Of a stretch of 64,000 nt of DNA, positions 44,708-53,846 are shown piece after piece; within the stretch, counting starts at the first letter, position 1, and the number at the start of each line of letters is the position of its first letter. The notes under the pieces are model-generated. The model worked only from the letters and a program-made list of their open reading frames with translations. It was not told the DNA's origin and did not search any database. A program made the position numbers and the translations under genes. The DNA comes from Pseudomonas viridiflava (GTDB taxonomy: Bacteria; Pseudomonadota; Gammaproteobacteria; Pseudomonadales; Pseudomonadaceae), in NCBI RefSeq assembly GCF_900580675.1, contig NZ_UTBG01000147.1, positions 1 to 64,000 on the forward strand, given 5' to 3'.

Positions 44708-46000
44708 ATGCTCGCTACCCTGGGTGTCATCACCATCCTGTGCCTGCTCGCTGCCGTCATGAGCAAACGCCTCTCGCCACTGGTGGCCCTGATCGCCTTG
44801 CCGATCATCGCCGCGCTGCTCGGTGGCTTCGGCCTGCAAACCAGCGCCTTCATCATTACCGGTATCAAAAACGTCGCCCCCGTGGTGGGCATGTTTGTGT
44901 TCGCGATTCTGTTTTTCGGGATCATGACTGACGCAGGCATGCTTGACCCCATCATTGATCGCATTCTGCGTACGGTAGGGACGCGTCCTACACGCATTGT
45001 CGTCGGTACCGCGACCCTGGCGCTGCTGGTGCACCTGGACGGCTCCGGCGCGGTGACCTTTCTGGTGACGGTGCCGGCGATGCTGCCGCTGTATACGCGG
45101 CTGGGCATCGACAAACGCATCCTTGCGTGTGTCTGTGCGATGGCCGCCGGGGTCAACTTCCTGCCGTGGACCGGCCCGGTGCTGCGCTCGTCGGCCGCCC
45201 TGCATGTGCCGGTCGCGGACCTGTTCCAGCCGCTGATCCCGGTGCAGATCGTCGGCCTGGTGTTTGTCTTCGCCTGCGCCTGGTGGCTCGGTCGGCGTGA
45301 AGAAAAACGCCTCGGCCTGGGCGCCGGCTCCACTGTGGATGCGATGCCGCAACGCGTGCTCAGCGACGACGACATCAAGCTGCGCCGCCCGCGCCTGTTC
45401 TGGGTCAACCTGATGCTGACCGTGCTGGTGATGGTGGTGATGATCGCCGGCTGGGTCGACCCGGTGGTGATGTTCATGCTCGGCACCGTGGTGGCGTTGT
45501 GCATCAACTACCCGAACGTGGACGCCCAGCGCGCGCGGATCGACGCCCATGCAAAAACCGCCTTGACCATGGCCAGCATCCTGCTCGCTGCCGGGGTGTT
45601 CACCGGCATCATGCAAGGCACCGGCATGCTCAAGGCGATCGCCGAAGTGGCGGTGGCGCAGATTCCGGCGGGCCACGGCAAGTTGATCCCGGCCGTGGTG
45701 GGCTTTATTTCCATGCCGCTGAGCATGCTGTTCGACCCAGACTCCTACTATTTCGGCGTGATGCCGGTGATCGCCGAAGTCGGCAAGGCCCTGGGCGTCG
45801 ACCCGCTGCAAGTGGCCCAGGCCTCGCTGCTGGGCGTGCACACCACCGGTTTCCCGGTCAGCCCGCTGACCCCGGCGACCTTCCTGTTGGTGGGCCTGTG
45901 CAAGGTCGAACTGGCCGATCACCAGCGCTTCACCATCCCTTTTCTGTTTGCCGCGTCAGTGTTGATGACCCTGACCGCGTTGCTCCTGGGAGTGTTTTGA
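44708..46000 (+). CDS. CitMHS-family transporter (citrate-type)
   Basis: A 430-residue inner-membrane transporter with about 11-12 helices of the CitMHS family (citrate-metal:proton symporters). Recognisable segments are GGFGLQTSAFIITGIKNVAPVV, TLALLVHLDGSGAVTFLVTVPAM and the C-terminal GVHTTGFPVSPLTPATFLLVGL. It starts a three-gene operon with two AtuA-type genes (one base between the stop and the next ATG). The substrate is probably a tricarboxylate or similar acid; the partner genes suggest it is then catabolised. Which acid is unknown. Confidence 0.9.
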   Translation: MLATLGVITILCLLAAVMSKRLSPLVALIALPIIAALLGGFGLQTSAFIITGIKNVAPVVGMFVFAILFFGIMTDAGMLDPIIDRILRTVGTRPTRIVVGTATLALLVHLDGSGAVTFLVTVPAMLPLYTRLGIDKRILACVCAMAAGVNFLPWTGPVLRSSAALHVPVADLFQPLIPVQIVGLVFVFACAWWLGRREEKRLGLGAGSTVDAMPQRVLSDDDIKLRRPRLFWVNLMLTVLVMVVMIAGWVDPVVMFMLGTVVALCINYPNVDAQRARIDAHAKTALTMASILLAAGVFTGIMQGTGMLKAIAEVAVAQIPAGHGKLIPAVVGFISMPLSMLFDPDSYYFGVMPVIAEVGKALGVDPLQVAQASLLGVHTTGFPVSPLTPATFLLVGLCKVELADHQRFTIPFLFAASVLMTLTALLLGVF

Positions 46001-46001
46001 G

Positions 46002-47327
46002 ATGAAAACCTTGCGCATCGGTTCCGGCGCCGGCTACTCCGGCGATCGTATTGAACCTGCCGTGGAATTGGCCGAACAGGGCGACCTCGATTACCTGGTC
46101 TTCGAATGCCTGGCCGAACGCACCATCGCCCTGGCGCAACAGGCGCGCATCGGCGACCCGCAGGGCGGCTACGACCCGCTGTTGAGTGAGCGCATGCGTC
46201 GGGTATTGCCGTTTGTTGGCGTGGGCGGCGGGCGCCGTCGTTTGCGCGTGATCACCAATATGGGCGCAGCCAATCCGGTGTCGGCAGCGACTGAAGTACG
46301 ACGCATCGCCAGCGAGCTGGGCTTGCACCTCAAGGTCGTGGCGGTGGTCGGCGATGATGTTTTGCAGGCGTTGCAGCCTGAGCAAGTGCTCGACAACGGC
46401 CAGACGGTCGGCTCTCTGGGGGAGCGGCTGATTTCGGCGAATGCCTACCTGGGCGTGGAGGGCATTCTTGAAGCACTGCGCGCCGGCGCCGACGTGGTGA
46501 TCACCGGGCGCGTCGCCGACCCGTCGCTGTTCCTCGCGCCGCAGATGTTCGAGTTCGGTTGGGCGGCGGATGACTGGCAGCGCCTCGGGCGCGGCACGCT
46601 CGTCGGGCATTTGCTCGAATGCGCCGGGCAAGTCAGCGGCGGCTATTTTGCCGACCCCGGTTTCAAGGATGTGGACGACCTCGCGCGCCTGGGCTTTCCC
46701 CTGGCCGAGATCAATGCCGACGGCGAAGCCTTGATCACCAAGGTCGCAGGCTCCGGTGGGCGGGTCAGCCGCGCCACCTGCACCGAGCAACTGATCTATG
46801 AAGTACATGATCCGGCGGCCTACCTCACACCGGACGTGACCGCCGATTTTTCCCGAGTGAGCTTTGCCGAGGAGGGCAATGATCGGGTGCGCGCCCAGGG
46901 TGCCGGTGGGCGTGCACGGCCTGAGCAGTTGAAAGTCAGCGTCGGCTATCTGGACGGATGGATCGGCGAGGGGCAGATGTCCTACGGTGGCCCTGGTGCT
47001 GTCGCACGGGCGCAGTTGGCGCGGGATGTCGTCCTCAAACGTCTTGAACTGATGGGCGTGAAGATGCAGGACGTACGCGCCGAGCTGATCGGCATGGACT
47101 CGCTGCACGGTCCGCGCAGCAGCGTCGAGCCGTGGGAAGTGCGCCTGCGCGTGGCCGCCCGCTGTGAAGAACGCAGCGAAGCGGTGCGGGTCGGCAATGA
47201 AGTGGAAACCCTCTACACCAACGGCCCGTCGGGCGGCGGCGGTGCCAGTAAAAGCCTGCGCCAGGTGGTGGCGGTGGCGTCGCTGCTGCTGCCGCGTGGC
47301 GCGGTCAACCCGAGGATCGAAGCATGA
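46002..47327 (+). CDS. AtuA-like protein (DUF1446)
   Basis: A 441-residue protein of the DUF1446/AtuA family. AtuA was named from acyclic terpene utilisation in P. aeruginosa, but members occur in many unrelated catabolic operons and the activity is unknown. Typical stretches are RIGSGAGYSGDRIEPAVELAE at the start, VITNMGAANPVSA, and VITGRVADPSLFLAP. Here it is coupled to a citrate-type transporter, one base after its stop, and overlaps the next gene by four bases. No other terpene-utilisation genes are near, so a role in organic acid breakdown is more likely. Confidence 0.88.
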   Translation: MKTLRIGSGAGYSGDRIEPAVELAEQGDLDYLVFECLAERTIALAQQARIGDPQGGYDPLLSERMRRVLPFVGVGGGRRRLRVITNMGAANPVSAATEVRRIASELGLHLKVVAVVGDDVLQALQPEQVLDNGQTVGSLGERLISANAYLGVEGILEALRAGADVVITGRVADPSLFLAPQMFEFGWAADDWQRLGRGTLVGHLLECAGQVSGGYFADPGFKDVDDLARLGFPLAEINADGEALITKVAGSGGRVSRATCTEQLIYEVHDPAAYLTPDVTADFSRVSFAEEGNDRVRAQGAGGRARPEQLKVSVGYLDGWIGEGQMSYGGPGAVARAQLARDVVLKRLELMGVKMQDVRAELIGMDSLHGPRSSVEPWEVRLRVAARCEERSEAVRVGNEVETLYTNGPSGGGGASKSLRQVVAVASLLLPRGAVNPRIEA

Positions 47328-47644
47328 AACTGCACGCGCTGGCCCATTCCCGCACCGGGGATAAAGGCGATACCTCGAACATCTCGATCATTGCCTATCG
47401 CCCCGAAGATTACCCATTGCTGTGCGAACAGCTGACCGCCGAACGCGTGGCCGAGTTTTTTGCCGGTTTGCGCGATCCCGCTGCGGCGCCGGTGCGGCGT
47501 TATGAATTGCCTGATGTGCAGGCGCTGAACTTCGTGCTGCCGGGCATCTTGCGCGGCGGCGTCACACGCTCGCTGGCGCTGGATGCCCACGGCAAGTGCC
47601 TGGGCTCGGCCTTGCTCGATCTTGAATTGGCAATACCTGCTTAA
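47324..47644 (+). CDS. AtuA-associated small protein
   Basis: A 106-residue protein, MKLHALAHSRTGDKGDTSNI onward, that matches the short domain often fused to the C-terminus of larger AtuA proteins or encoded directly after them. The RTGDKGD motif is its hallmark. Its ATG overlaps the stop of the AtuA-like gene by four bases, so the two products are probably made in equal amounts and work as a complex. Function unknown. Confidence 0.87.
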   Translation: MKLHALAHSRTGDKGDTSNISIIAYRPEDYPLLCEQLTAERVAEFFAGLRDPAAAPVRRYELPDVQALNFVLPGILRGGVTRSLALDAHGKCLGSALLDLELAIPA

Positions 47645-47660
47645 CCACACGGCCAAACAA

Positions 47661-47727
47661 ATGTGGGAGCTGGCTTGCCTAACTGATAAGCCGAGGTGTC
47701 GGCATCGCAGGCAAGCCAGCCCCCACA
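47661..47727. repeat. REPIN (GTGGGAGCTGGC type), shortened centre
   Basis: ATGTGGGAGCTGGCTTGCC at 47661 and the complementary arm ending at 47727, with a shorter centre than the other copies. Lies between the convergent AtuA operon and the glutaredoxin-like gene. Confidence 0.85.
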
Positions 47728-47744
47728 AGGGTTAACAGTGCGTG

Positions 47745-48116
47745 TCAGACCGCGGCGAAACGCTTGTCCAGGTAATCGATGATCACCTTGGAGTCATACA
47801 TCCAGGTGGTCTGGCCATTCTCTTCGATGCGCAGGCACGGCACTTTGATTTTGCCGCCTTGCTCCAGCAGGGTCTGGCGGTCCTGCTCGTTGTTCTTCGC
47901 GTCCTTGAGCGCCACCGGCACATTCAGGCGGTGCAGGGTGCGGCGGGTCTTCACGCAGAACGGGCAGGCGTGGAATTGGTACAGGGTCAGTTCCTTGGCC
48001 GCCGCGTTGACCTGTGCCTGCTGTTCGGCGGGACGCTGCATTTTGCGTGGGCGGGTAAGAAAGTCGCCCGCGATGATGATGTGGCCGAGGCCCACTCGAA
48101 GTGCTTTGACGAACAT
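47745..48116 (-). CDS. Glutaredoxin/GST-N-terminal-like protein
   Basis: A 123-residue protein. A basic N-terminal segment of about 40 residues (FVKALRVGLGHIIIAG may anchor it to the membrane) precedes a thioredoxin-fold domain with the CPFC redox motif (HACPFCVKTRRTL) and the cis-Pro loop KIKVPCLRIEENGQ. The ending SKVIIDYLDKRF is typical of GST N-terminal domains. It probably acts as a glutathione-dependent disulfide reductase; partners are unknown. Confidence 0.85.
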   Translation of the reverse strand: MFVKALRVGLGHIIIAGDFLTRPRKMQRPAEQQAQVNAAAKELTLYQFHACPFCVKTRRTLHRLNVPVALKDAKNNEQDRQTLLEQGGKIKVPCLRIEENGQTTWMYDSKVIIDYLDKRFAAV

Positions 48117-48174
48117 GGCTGAAACCTCTTGCCCATGAAGAAGGGGCCGCAGCTTACCTGATTTTCAGCAGGCG

Positions 48175-48206
48175 AAAAAAAACCGGCGATGAACGCCGGC
48201 TTTTTC
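48175..48206 (-). terminator. Rho-independent terminator of folE
   Basis: On the minus strand GCCGGCGTT pairs with the complementary half around a short loop, followed by T8. It begins 13 bases beyond the folE stop. Opposite-strand T5 means it may work both ways. Confidence 0.9.
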
Positions 48207-48218
48207 GTACGCAGCCTG

Positions 48219-48764
48219 TTACTTGATCAGGCTGAGGAATTCGCTGCGGGTTGCCGCGTTTTCGCGGAACTCACCCAGCATCACCGAGGTGATCATCGAC
48301 GAATTCTGTTTCTCCACACCGCGCATCATCATGCACATGTGCTTGGCCTCGATCACCACGGCCACGCCCAGGGCGCCGGTCACCTGCAACACGGCATCGG
48401 CGATCTGGCGGCTGAGGTTTTCCTGGATCTGCAGGCGGCGGGCATACATGTCGACAATCCGCGCGACCTTCGACAGGCCCAGCACTTTGCCGCTCGGGAT
48501 GTAGGCAACGTGCGCCTTGCCAATAAACGGCAGCAGGTGGTGTTCGCACAACGAATACAACTCGATGTCCTTGACCAGCACCATTTCGCTGTTGTCGGAG
48601 CTGAACAAGGCACCGTTGGTGACTTCTTCCAGTGTCTGTTCATAGCCGCGGCAAAGGTACTGCATTGCCTTGGCGGCACGCTTTGGCGTGTCGAGCAGGC
48701 CCTCGCGGGAAACGTCCTCGCCGAGTTGGCCGAGGATCGCGGTGTAATTCTGTTCCAGGGACAT
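48219..48764 (-). CDS. folE: GTP cyclohydrolase I
   Basis: A 181-residue type I GTP cyclohydrolase. It forms 7,8-dihydroneopterin triphosphate, the first step to tetrahydrofolate and related pterins. Zinc ligands are visible in [12 protein letters not shown] (Cys and His) and in [15 protein letters not shown] (second Cys). I chose [17 protein letters not shown] (ATG 48764); the upstream in-frame part is noncoding. It lies 76 bases after the Smr gene on the same strand. Pseudomonads often hold more than one folE; this window cannot tell which paralogue is the housekeeping one. Confidence 0.94.
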   Translation of the reverse strand: MSLEQNYTAILGQLGEDVSREGLLDTPKRAAKAMQYLCRGYEQTLEEVTNGALFSSDNSEMVLVKDIELYSLCEHHLLPFIGKAHVAYIPSGKVLGLSKVARIVDMYARRLQIQENLSRQIADAVLQVTGALGVAVVIEAKHMCMMMRGVEKQNSSMITSVMLGEFRENAATRSEFLSLIK

Positions 48765-48840
48765 GAAACTACCTGTGGGATTTTCGCAAAGCGCAAGGTT
48801 ACGGTGGCCGACACATCGCTGCAAGCCTGACGATGGCACT

Positions 48841-49398
48841 TTACTCGTCGCGCCCTTCCATCATGGTGCGCTTGAGCATCACGTACACCGCCCCCGCACC
48901 GCCGTGACGGGCCTGGCAGGAGGTGAAACCGAGTACCTGGGCGTGCTGGCGCAGCCAGGTGTTGACGTGGCTCTTGATCATCGGGCGCTTGCCGTCCAGC
49001 CGCACGGCCTTGCCGTGGGTCACGCGCACGCAGCGGATTTCGAACTTGGTGGCTTCGGCGAGGAAGGCCCACAGGGTTTCCCGGGCTTTTTCCACAGTCA
49101 TGCCGTGCAGGTCGAGGCTGCCTTCGAAGGGGATCTGGCCGATCTTGAGCTTGCGCATCTGGCTTTCCTGCACGCCATCGCGGGCCCATATCAGCTCGTC
49201 TTCGGGGCCGACGTCAATCACGAACTGGTCCGACAAGCCATCCACGGTGGTGGCATCGGTGCGCACGGTGGCCGCCTGGCGCAACTTGGCGATCTGCGCC
49301 CGGTCAGCCTTGGGCTTGCCGGTGTCGGCACGGTCGTGCTTGATCGGCTTGACGCCGCGCAGCTCGTTTTTGAACAGGGAAAAATCGTCGTCTTGCAT
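48841..49398 (-). CDS. Smr-domain protein
   Basis: A 185-residue protein with a C-terminal Smr domain from about residue 90. The motifs [16 protein letters not shown] and [26 protein letters not shown] match the small MutS-related family, which shows nicking endonuclease activity in some members. The N-terminal half is charged and without a known fold. Start ATG at 49398 ([15 protein letters not shown]). It precedes folE on the same strand. Confidence 0.9.
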   Translation of the reverse strand: MQDDDFSLFKNELRGVKPIKHDRADTGKPKADRAQIAKLRQAATVRTDATTVDGLSDQFVIDVGPEDELIWARDGVQESQMRKLKIGQIPFEGSLDLHGMTVEKARETLWAFLAEATKFEIRCVRVTHGKAVRLDGKRPMIKSHVNTWLRQHAQVLGFTSCQARHGGAGAVYVMLKRTMMEGRDE

Positions 49399-49473
49399 GT
49401 CAGCCTCCGCGAAGGGCGGGCAGTTTACCTAAATCGCGGCGGCCAGGGCGCAGGAAACGCTATCCAAGCGCCA

Positions 49474-49794
49474 TCAGTCGTGCTTTTTCATCAAGTGCGA
49501 GGCGATGTTCAGTGACAACGGTTGGCGCATCTTCCGACGGCTACGGCGCCATAACCACACACCCAGCCACAGCACCAGCAGCCCGATCACTGCCAGGATC
49601 GCCGAACCTCCAGGGCTGGCATTCAGTTCGCCAAGGGCCGGCGAATGACCCAACAAACCGGCAGCGCCGGCACCCGCCAACAGCAGACCTACAATCGCCA
49701 GCAGCGCGGCAAAGCCGGCTACCAGGCGCAGACGCCAGTTGCTCGGGCCCTTGGGGCGCAAGCGACGAGCATCAAAACCATCGGATATCTTCAT
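49474..49794 (-). CDS. Small membrane protein of unknown function
   Basis: A 106-residue protein with two hydrophobic helices (LRLVAGFAALLAIVGLLLAGAGA and SAILAVIGLLVLWLGVWLW) and basic tails, so both ends probably face the cytoplasm. No family is recognised. It lies 75 bases upstream of the Smr gene on the same strand. Confidence 0.75.
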   Translation of the reverse strand: MKISDGFDARRLRPKGPSNWRLRLVAGFAALLAIVGLLLAGAGAAGLLGHSPALGELNASPGGSAILAVIGLLVLWLGVWLWRRSRRKMRQPLSLNIASHLMKKHD

Positions 49795-49936
49795 TCCGAC
49801 CTTTCCTCCAGGGTATCGGCCCTTCGACCGGAAGATACACAGGTTGTTCCTGTGCCTGAGGCAATTGCGCCAAATGAAGAGGCTTTGCGGATGAGCGGGG
49901 CAATAAACATTGCCGCGCCGCTCATCAGAAGGTCGA

Positions 49937-50527
49937 TCAGATCAGATCTTTGGTCAACGCCAGGGTGGCGAAGTTGTCAGCCATGATGGCCATTTCGGTC
50001 TGTTGCACGTGTTCGGCGCTCAGGATGCCGCCCTTGTAAGGCAGGTCGCGGGTCGCGCAGGCGTCTTCCACCAGGGTGCAGCGAAAGCCCAGGTTCTTGG
50101 CGGCGCGCACGGTGGTGCTGACGCTGGAGTGGCTCATGAAACCGCAGACGATCAGGTCCAGCGAGCCGAGGTCCTGCAGGTGTTTTTCCAGGCCGGTACC
50201 GTGGAAGGCGCTGGGCAGCAGCTTGCCGATGATGGTTTCGTCGCCGGCCGGTTCCAGGCCCGGGATGAATTCGCCGCGCTCGCCCTGCGGGTCAAACAGC
50301 CCGCCGACAGTACCCAGGTGGCGCACATGCACAATCGGGCGCCCGGCATTGCGCGCCGCCGCCATCAGCTGCTGGATGTTGGCGACTGCCGCATCCATGC
50401 CCGAGAGGGCGAGCGGGCCGCTGAGGTATTCCTTCTGGGCGTCGATGATCACGAGGGTCGCATGGCCAAGGTTGGCAGCTGCGTAACCGCGACCACTGAG
50501 TTGAAACATCGTCTTTGGAACGGACAT
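49937..50527 (-). CDS. Isochorismatase-like cysteine hydrolase
   Basis: A 196-residue isochorismatase-fold hydrolase. The catalytic Asp is in [12 protein letters not shown], the Lys in [12 protein letters not shown], and the nucleophile Cys in [17 protein letters not shown]. Family members act on nicotinamide, N-carbamoyl amides or similar amides; the substrate is unknown. I chose [16 protein letters not shown] (ATG 50527). It is divergent from prmB, and this pairing near aroC also occurs in P. aeruginosa. Confidence 0.9.
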   Translation of the reverse strand: MSVPKTMFQLSGRGYAAANLGHATLVIIDAQKEYLSGPLALSGMDAAVANIQQLMAAARNAGRPIVHVRHLGTVGGLFDPQGERGEFIPGLEPAGDETIIGKLLPSAFHGTGLEKHLQDLGSLDLIVCGFMSHSSVSTTVRAAKNLGFRCTLVEDACATRDLPYKGGILSAEHVQQTEMAIMADNFATLALTKDLI

Positions 50528-50767
50528 TCTGGGGGCTCCTGTGAGGGGGGCTTTTGTGACATTGTCCACTGGCTGAGCGGTTCTGTGAATCGCTACCATC
50601 GTAAGGTACGCCGTTGTTGGCGTGCAGCCCTGTCAAGTGGGTGGCTGGTTGAACCGAATGCCGGCAATTTGGATGAAATCCGACGTGCGGCAGGCGCTTT
50701 TCGTACATCGTCGGTACAGGCGAAGGCTGTTAGAATCGCCAGTCGTTTTTTCCAGGAGTCTGCCCCC

Positions 50768-51675
50768 GTGATCACTTCCCGCCTGCGCACTTTGCGCGAC
50801 CACATCCGTTGGGCTGTCAGCCGTTTCCATGGGGAAGACCTGTTTTTTGGCCATGGTACCGACAATGCCTGGGACGAAGCCCGGCAATTGGTGCTCGGTG
50901 CCCTGCACTTGCCATGGGAGATTAACGACAGCTACCTCGACTGCAACCTGGAAGAAGAGGAAATCTCCCACGTGCAGCGCTTGCTGCATCGGCGCATCCA
51001 CGAGCGTGTGCCCACCGCCTACCTGTTGAAGGAAGCGTGGTTCTGCGGCATGTCGTTCATTGTCGACGAGCGTGTATTGATCCCGCGTTCACCGATCGGC
51101 GAACTGATCGAAAATCGCTTTGAACCCTGGCTGGCCCAGCCGCCGGCGCGCATCCTCGACCTGTGCACCGGCTCCGGTTGCATCGGCATTGCCTGTGCCT
51201 ACGAGTTCCAGGACGCGGAAGTGGTGCTCGGGACTTGTCCTTCGAAGCTCTGGAAGTGGCCAACCAGAACATCGAGCGCCATGGCGTCGACGAGCGCGTT
51301 TACACCGTGCAGGGCGACGGTTTTGACGGCCTGCCGGGCCAGCGCTTTGACCTGATCGTGTCGAACCCGCCGTATGTGGATGCCGAAGACTTCGCCGACA
51401 TGCCGGACGAATACCAGCACGAGCCGGAACTGGGCCTGGCCTGCGGCGATGATGGCCTGAACCTGGTGCGACGCATGTTGGCCGAGGCAGCGGACCACCT
51501 GACCGAGAAGGGCTTGCTGATTGTCGAAGTGGGCAACAGCCAGGTGCACGTCGAGGCGCTGTACCCGGAGGTTGACTTCGCCTGGCTGGACTTCCAGCGC
51601 GGCGGGCACGGGGTGTTTATGTTGACGGCTGAGCAGTGCCGCGAGCATCAGGCAGTGTTTGCTGCTCGGGTTTAA
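50768..51675 (+). pseudogene. prmB: prmB with a one-base deletion (ribosomal protein L3 glutamine methyltransferase)
   Basis: The first part (GTG 50768, ribosome site AGGAG) reads [20 protein letters not shown] through [18 protein letters not shown] to QDAEVVL. The protein then continues in the next frame with [30 protein letters not shown] (NPPY catalytic motif) and on to the stop at 51675. The break is at 51230-51232, where CTCGGGAC would need one more base (for example CTCGCGGAC). Restoring it gives 302 residues, the normal PrmB length. PrmB methylates a glutamine of ribosomal protein L3. Either a true lesion or a sequence error; both halves are otherwise well conserved. Confidence 0.9.
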
Positions 51676-51699
51676 CTGACGGAATTGGCCCTGATTGTG

Positions 51700-51817
51700 G
51701 GCTTGTTGTGGTGAGGGGGGTGTAGAACTCCCCTGCGGGTTCACTCAGGATCCAAGGGCTGCTTCGCAGCCCAGCGCGGGGCAAGCCCGCTCACCACAGC
51801 AAGCCAGCTCCCACATT
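51700..51817. repeat. Mosaic of degenerate REP fragments
   Basis: Contains GTGGTGAGGG with its partner CCGCTCACCAC, the hairpin GGGCTGCTTCGCAGCCC (51757-51773), and a lone CAAGCCAGCTCCCACAT arm at the end. It looks like pieces of two REP families inserted into one another, between prmB and the next convergent gene. Confidence 0.7.
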
Positions 51818-51835
51818 TGATTGCATTTCAGCTTG

Positions 51836-52642
51836 CTAGCGGTGAGTGGCAATCCAGATCAACAACCCCGCCTGAAACACCGTAAACGCTACCAGGCAGG
51901 TAATCGTAAACCGCAAGCCGCTGTCTTCGCGCTTGAACTTGGTGACTTTTTCTTCTTCCTTGCGCAGCTTCACTTCCTGCTCCGCCAGGTTGTGCTCGGC
52001 CTGTTGCAGCATCTGCGCGGCTTCCAGAATTTCCACGAACTGCACTTTCTCGGTATTCCAGCTGTCCAGCACATCGCTGACCTTGCCAGGCTGCACGTTG
52101 CCTTTGAGGTGCTGCACATCGGCGTAAGCCACATCAAATCCCTGGATACGCAGGAAGTGATCGCGGCGCAAGCGCGTGGACTCGTTGAGCGCATCCTTAT
52201 TGGCCAGGTCGACGCCGTCGACGCGGTAGTGTGACCAATGCTTTTTCGCCCAGGCCGCGCCTTGTGCGACCAGAAAGCGCCCGATACCACGGTTGACCGG
52301 TTCGATTTCCAGGCTGTTGCCCGGGCCAAAGTGCACGCGGTGCGTATCGTGATCGACCCAGATATCCAGATGGTTCTGCTCGCGGCGCACCCGCTGCCCT
52401 GGCAACTGGATGACCATGCGCAGCAGGCTGTGGTGTTTGTCATTGCGCTCGGCATAACCGAACTGCACGAACCGCAACGGCCGTACCCCTGTGGCACGGT
52501 CGATAGCCAGCGGGGCCAGGCGCAGCATCTTGAAATGCTCGGCCTGAACATCCGCCCACGGCAGAGGCGCGGCGTCGACGGCCGCGGTTTTCTCAGCCGG
52601 GGTGTCGGCGATTGATTCCGGTGTTGCTTCAGTGGTTGTCAT
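51836..52642 (-). CDS. Conserved protein with coiled coil and C-terminal membrane anchor
   Basis: A 268-residue protein. It has an Ala/Thr/Glu-rich N-terminus, a soluble domain (VRPLRFVQFGYAERNDKHHSL and HLDIWVDHDTHRVHFGPGN), a coiled-coil-like region (EILEAAQMLQQAEHNLAEQEVKLRKEEEKV) and one C-terminal membrane helix (ITCLVAFTVFQAGLLIWIA). No known domain. Similar uncharacterised proteins lie at the equivalent place between prmB and aroC in other pseudomonads. Confidence 0.8.
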   Translation of the reverse strand: MTTTEATPESIADTPAEKTAAVDAAPLPWADVQAEHFKMLRLAPLAIDRATGVRPLRFVQFGYAERNDKHHSLLRMVIQLPGQRVRREQNHLDIWVDHDTHRVHFGPGNSLEIEPVNRGIGRFLVAQGAAWAKKHWSHYRVDGVDLANKDALNESTRLRRDHFLRIQGFDVAYADVQHLKGNVQPGKVSDVLDSWNTEKVQFVEILEAAQMLQQAEHNLAEQEVKLRKEEEKVTKFKREDSGLRFTITCLVAFTVFQAGLLIWIATHR

Positions 52643-52741
52643 GCGGCGCGATCCTGTCCAAGCCCAGCAAGCCGACAGTCTTTTTGCTGTCGACTCACGG
52701 CTTATCGGCCGTTTTCCGCAGGACTAGAGGCAAGTTGTCGC

Positions 52742-53703
52742 TTAACGGGGTTGAAGTCCGTCGATAAAGCGCACGATGCGCGCGCCCAGCTCGGCGGCGA
52801 GGGGCAATTGCGGGTCATTGTACGAGGCCAGTTGCTGCTTCACGTTATTGGGCACGATGCGCATCACGTGGTTCATGCCTTCGATCACCGTCAGTTGCGC
52901 GTCGGGCTTGGCATTTTTCAGTTGCTGGGCATCGCCTACGCCGACCTGGATGTCGTTGGTGCCCTGGACGATCAGCGCCGGCATGTTCAGCTTGGCGAAG
53001 GCCGCCGACGGATCGGCACGAAACAGGCTGATCAGATAAGGCTGCACGCTGGTCGGAAAATACCCTCCAGCGGGCCAGGTACATCGGCGTCCACCTGGCC
53101 GGCCTTGAGGTGATCGAGGATTTCATTGCTGCGCAGCAACAGGGCAGGAGGCAGGTGGTCAGCCAATTGCTGGCGGATCACTTGATCCACCGGGCGCGCG
53201 CTGCCGGACAAGGAAATGACCCCGGCTGGGTCCAGTTGCGGGGCGGCGAGGGCAGCGACCAGCGCGCCTTCACTGTGGCCCAGCACAACCAGCGGGCCCA
53301 TGCGTTTATCGGCCTTGAGCAGCTTGCCCCAAGCGACCGCGTCAGCCACGTAGGCATCGAGGGTCAGGTTGCGTTCGTCAGGGGTGGCGGCCAGGCTGGC
53401 GGCGACCCCGCGCTTGTCATAGCGCACGCTGGCGATGTTATGGCGGGCCAGCACCCAGGCCAGGCGCTTGAGGCTGTCATTGCGCGCGCCGTCGGCGCTG
53501 TTGCCATTGCGGTCGGTGGGCCCGGAACCGGCGATGATCAGCACTACGGGCACCGGTTTGTCGGATTGGGGCAGCAACAAAGAGCCAAACAGCTCGCCGC
53601 TGCCGGTGTCCAGGCTGATCGGCCGTTGCAGCACGACAGGGGAGGCAGCGAAGCCCAGGCTGGAAAACAGGGTGAGGGTCAAAAGCAGAACTCGCAGCAT
53701 CAT
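52742..53703 (-). pseudogene. Exported alpha/beta hydrolase with a one-base deletion
   Basis: An alpha/beta hydrolase read in two frames. The first part has a signal peptide (RVLLLTLTLFSSLGFAAS), the oxyanion stretch IIAGSGPTDRNGN and the nucleophile motif GHSEG, and ends in frame with VPGPLEGIF. The second part continues PTSVQPYLISLFRADPSAAF to the catalytic His in EGMNHVMRIV. The break is at 53055-53056: two Gs on the plus strand where three would restore the frame (CCC on the coding strand). Repaired length is about 321 residues. It may be a real frameshift in a G/C run or a sequencing error. The start is ATG at 53703 or the adjacent codons. Confidence 0.88.
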
Positions 53704-53846
53704 CACGCCATCATTGGGAAGGTGCCGGTTGGACCAATGTCTACCGGTAAGGTTTCGAGGATGAACTAGTCGATTACCCTGCGTATACTGGCCGCCTTAA
53801 GTTATTACGGTTGACTTGATTCAACTGATTTCACGGAGCGCCCTGC

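Noticed and set aside
44666..45922. Long minus-strand frames through the CitMHS gene, including an apparent N-terminal extension of the LysR regulator
   Set aside because: The transporter on the plus strand explains the region; the LysR protein starts normally at 44577.
51228..51675. Programmed ribosomal frameshift in prmB
   Set aside because: No slippery heptamer, no downstream pseudoknot evident, and a single added base restores the normal family length; a deletion or sequence error is simpler.
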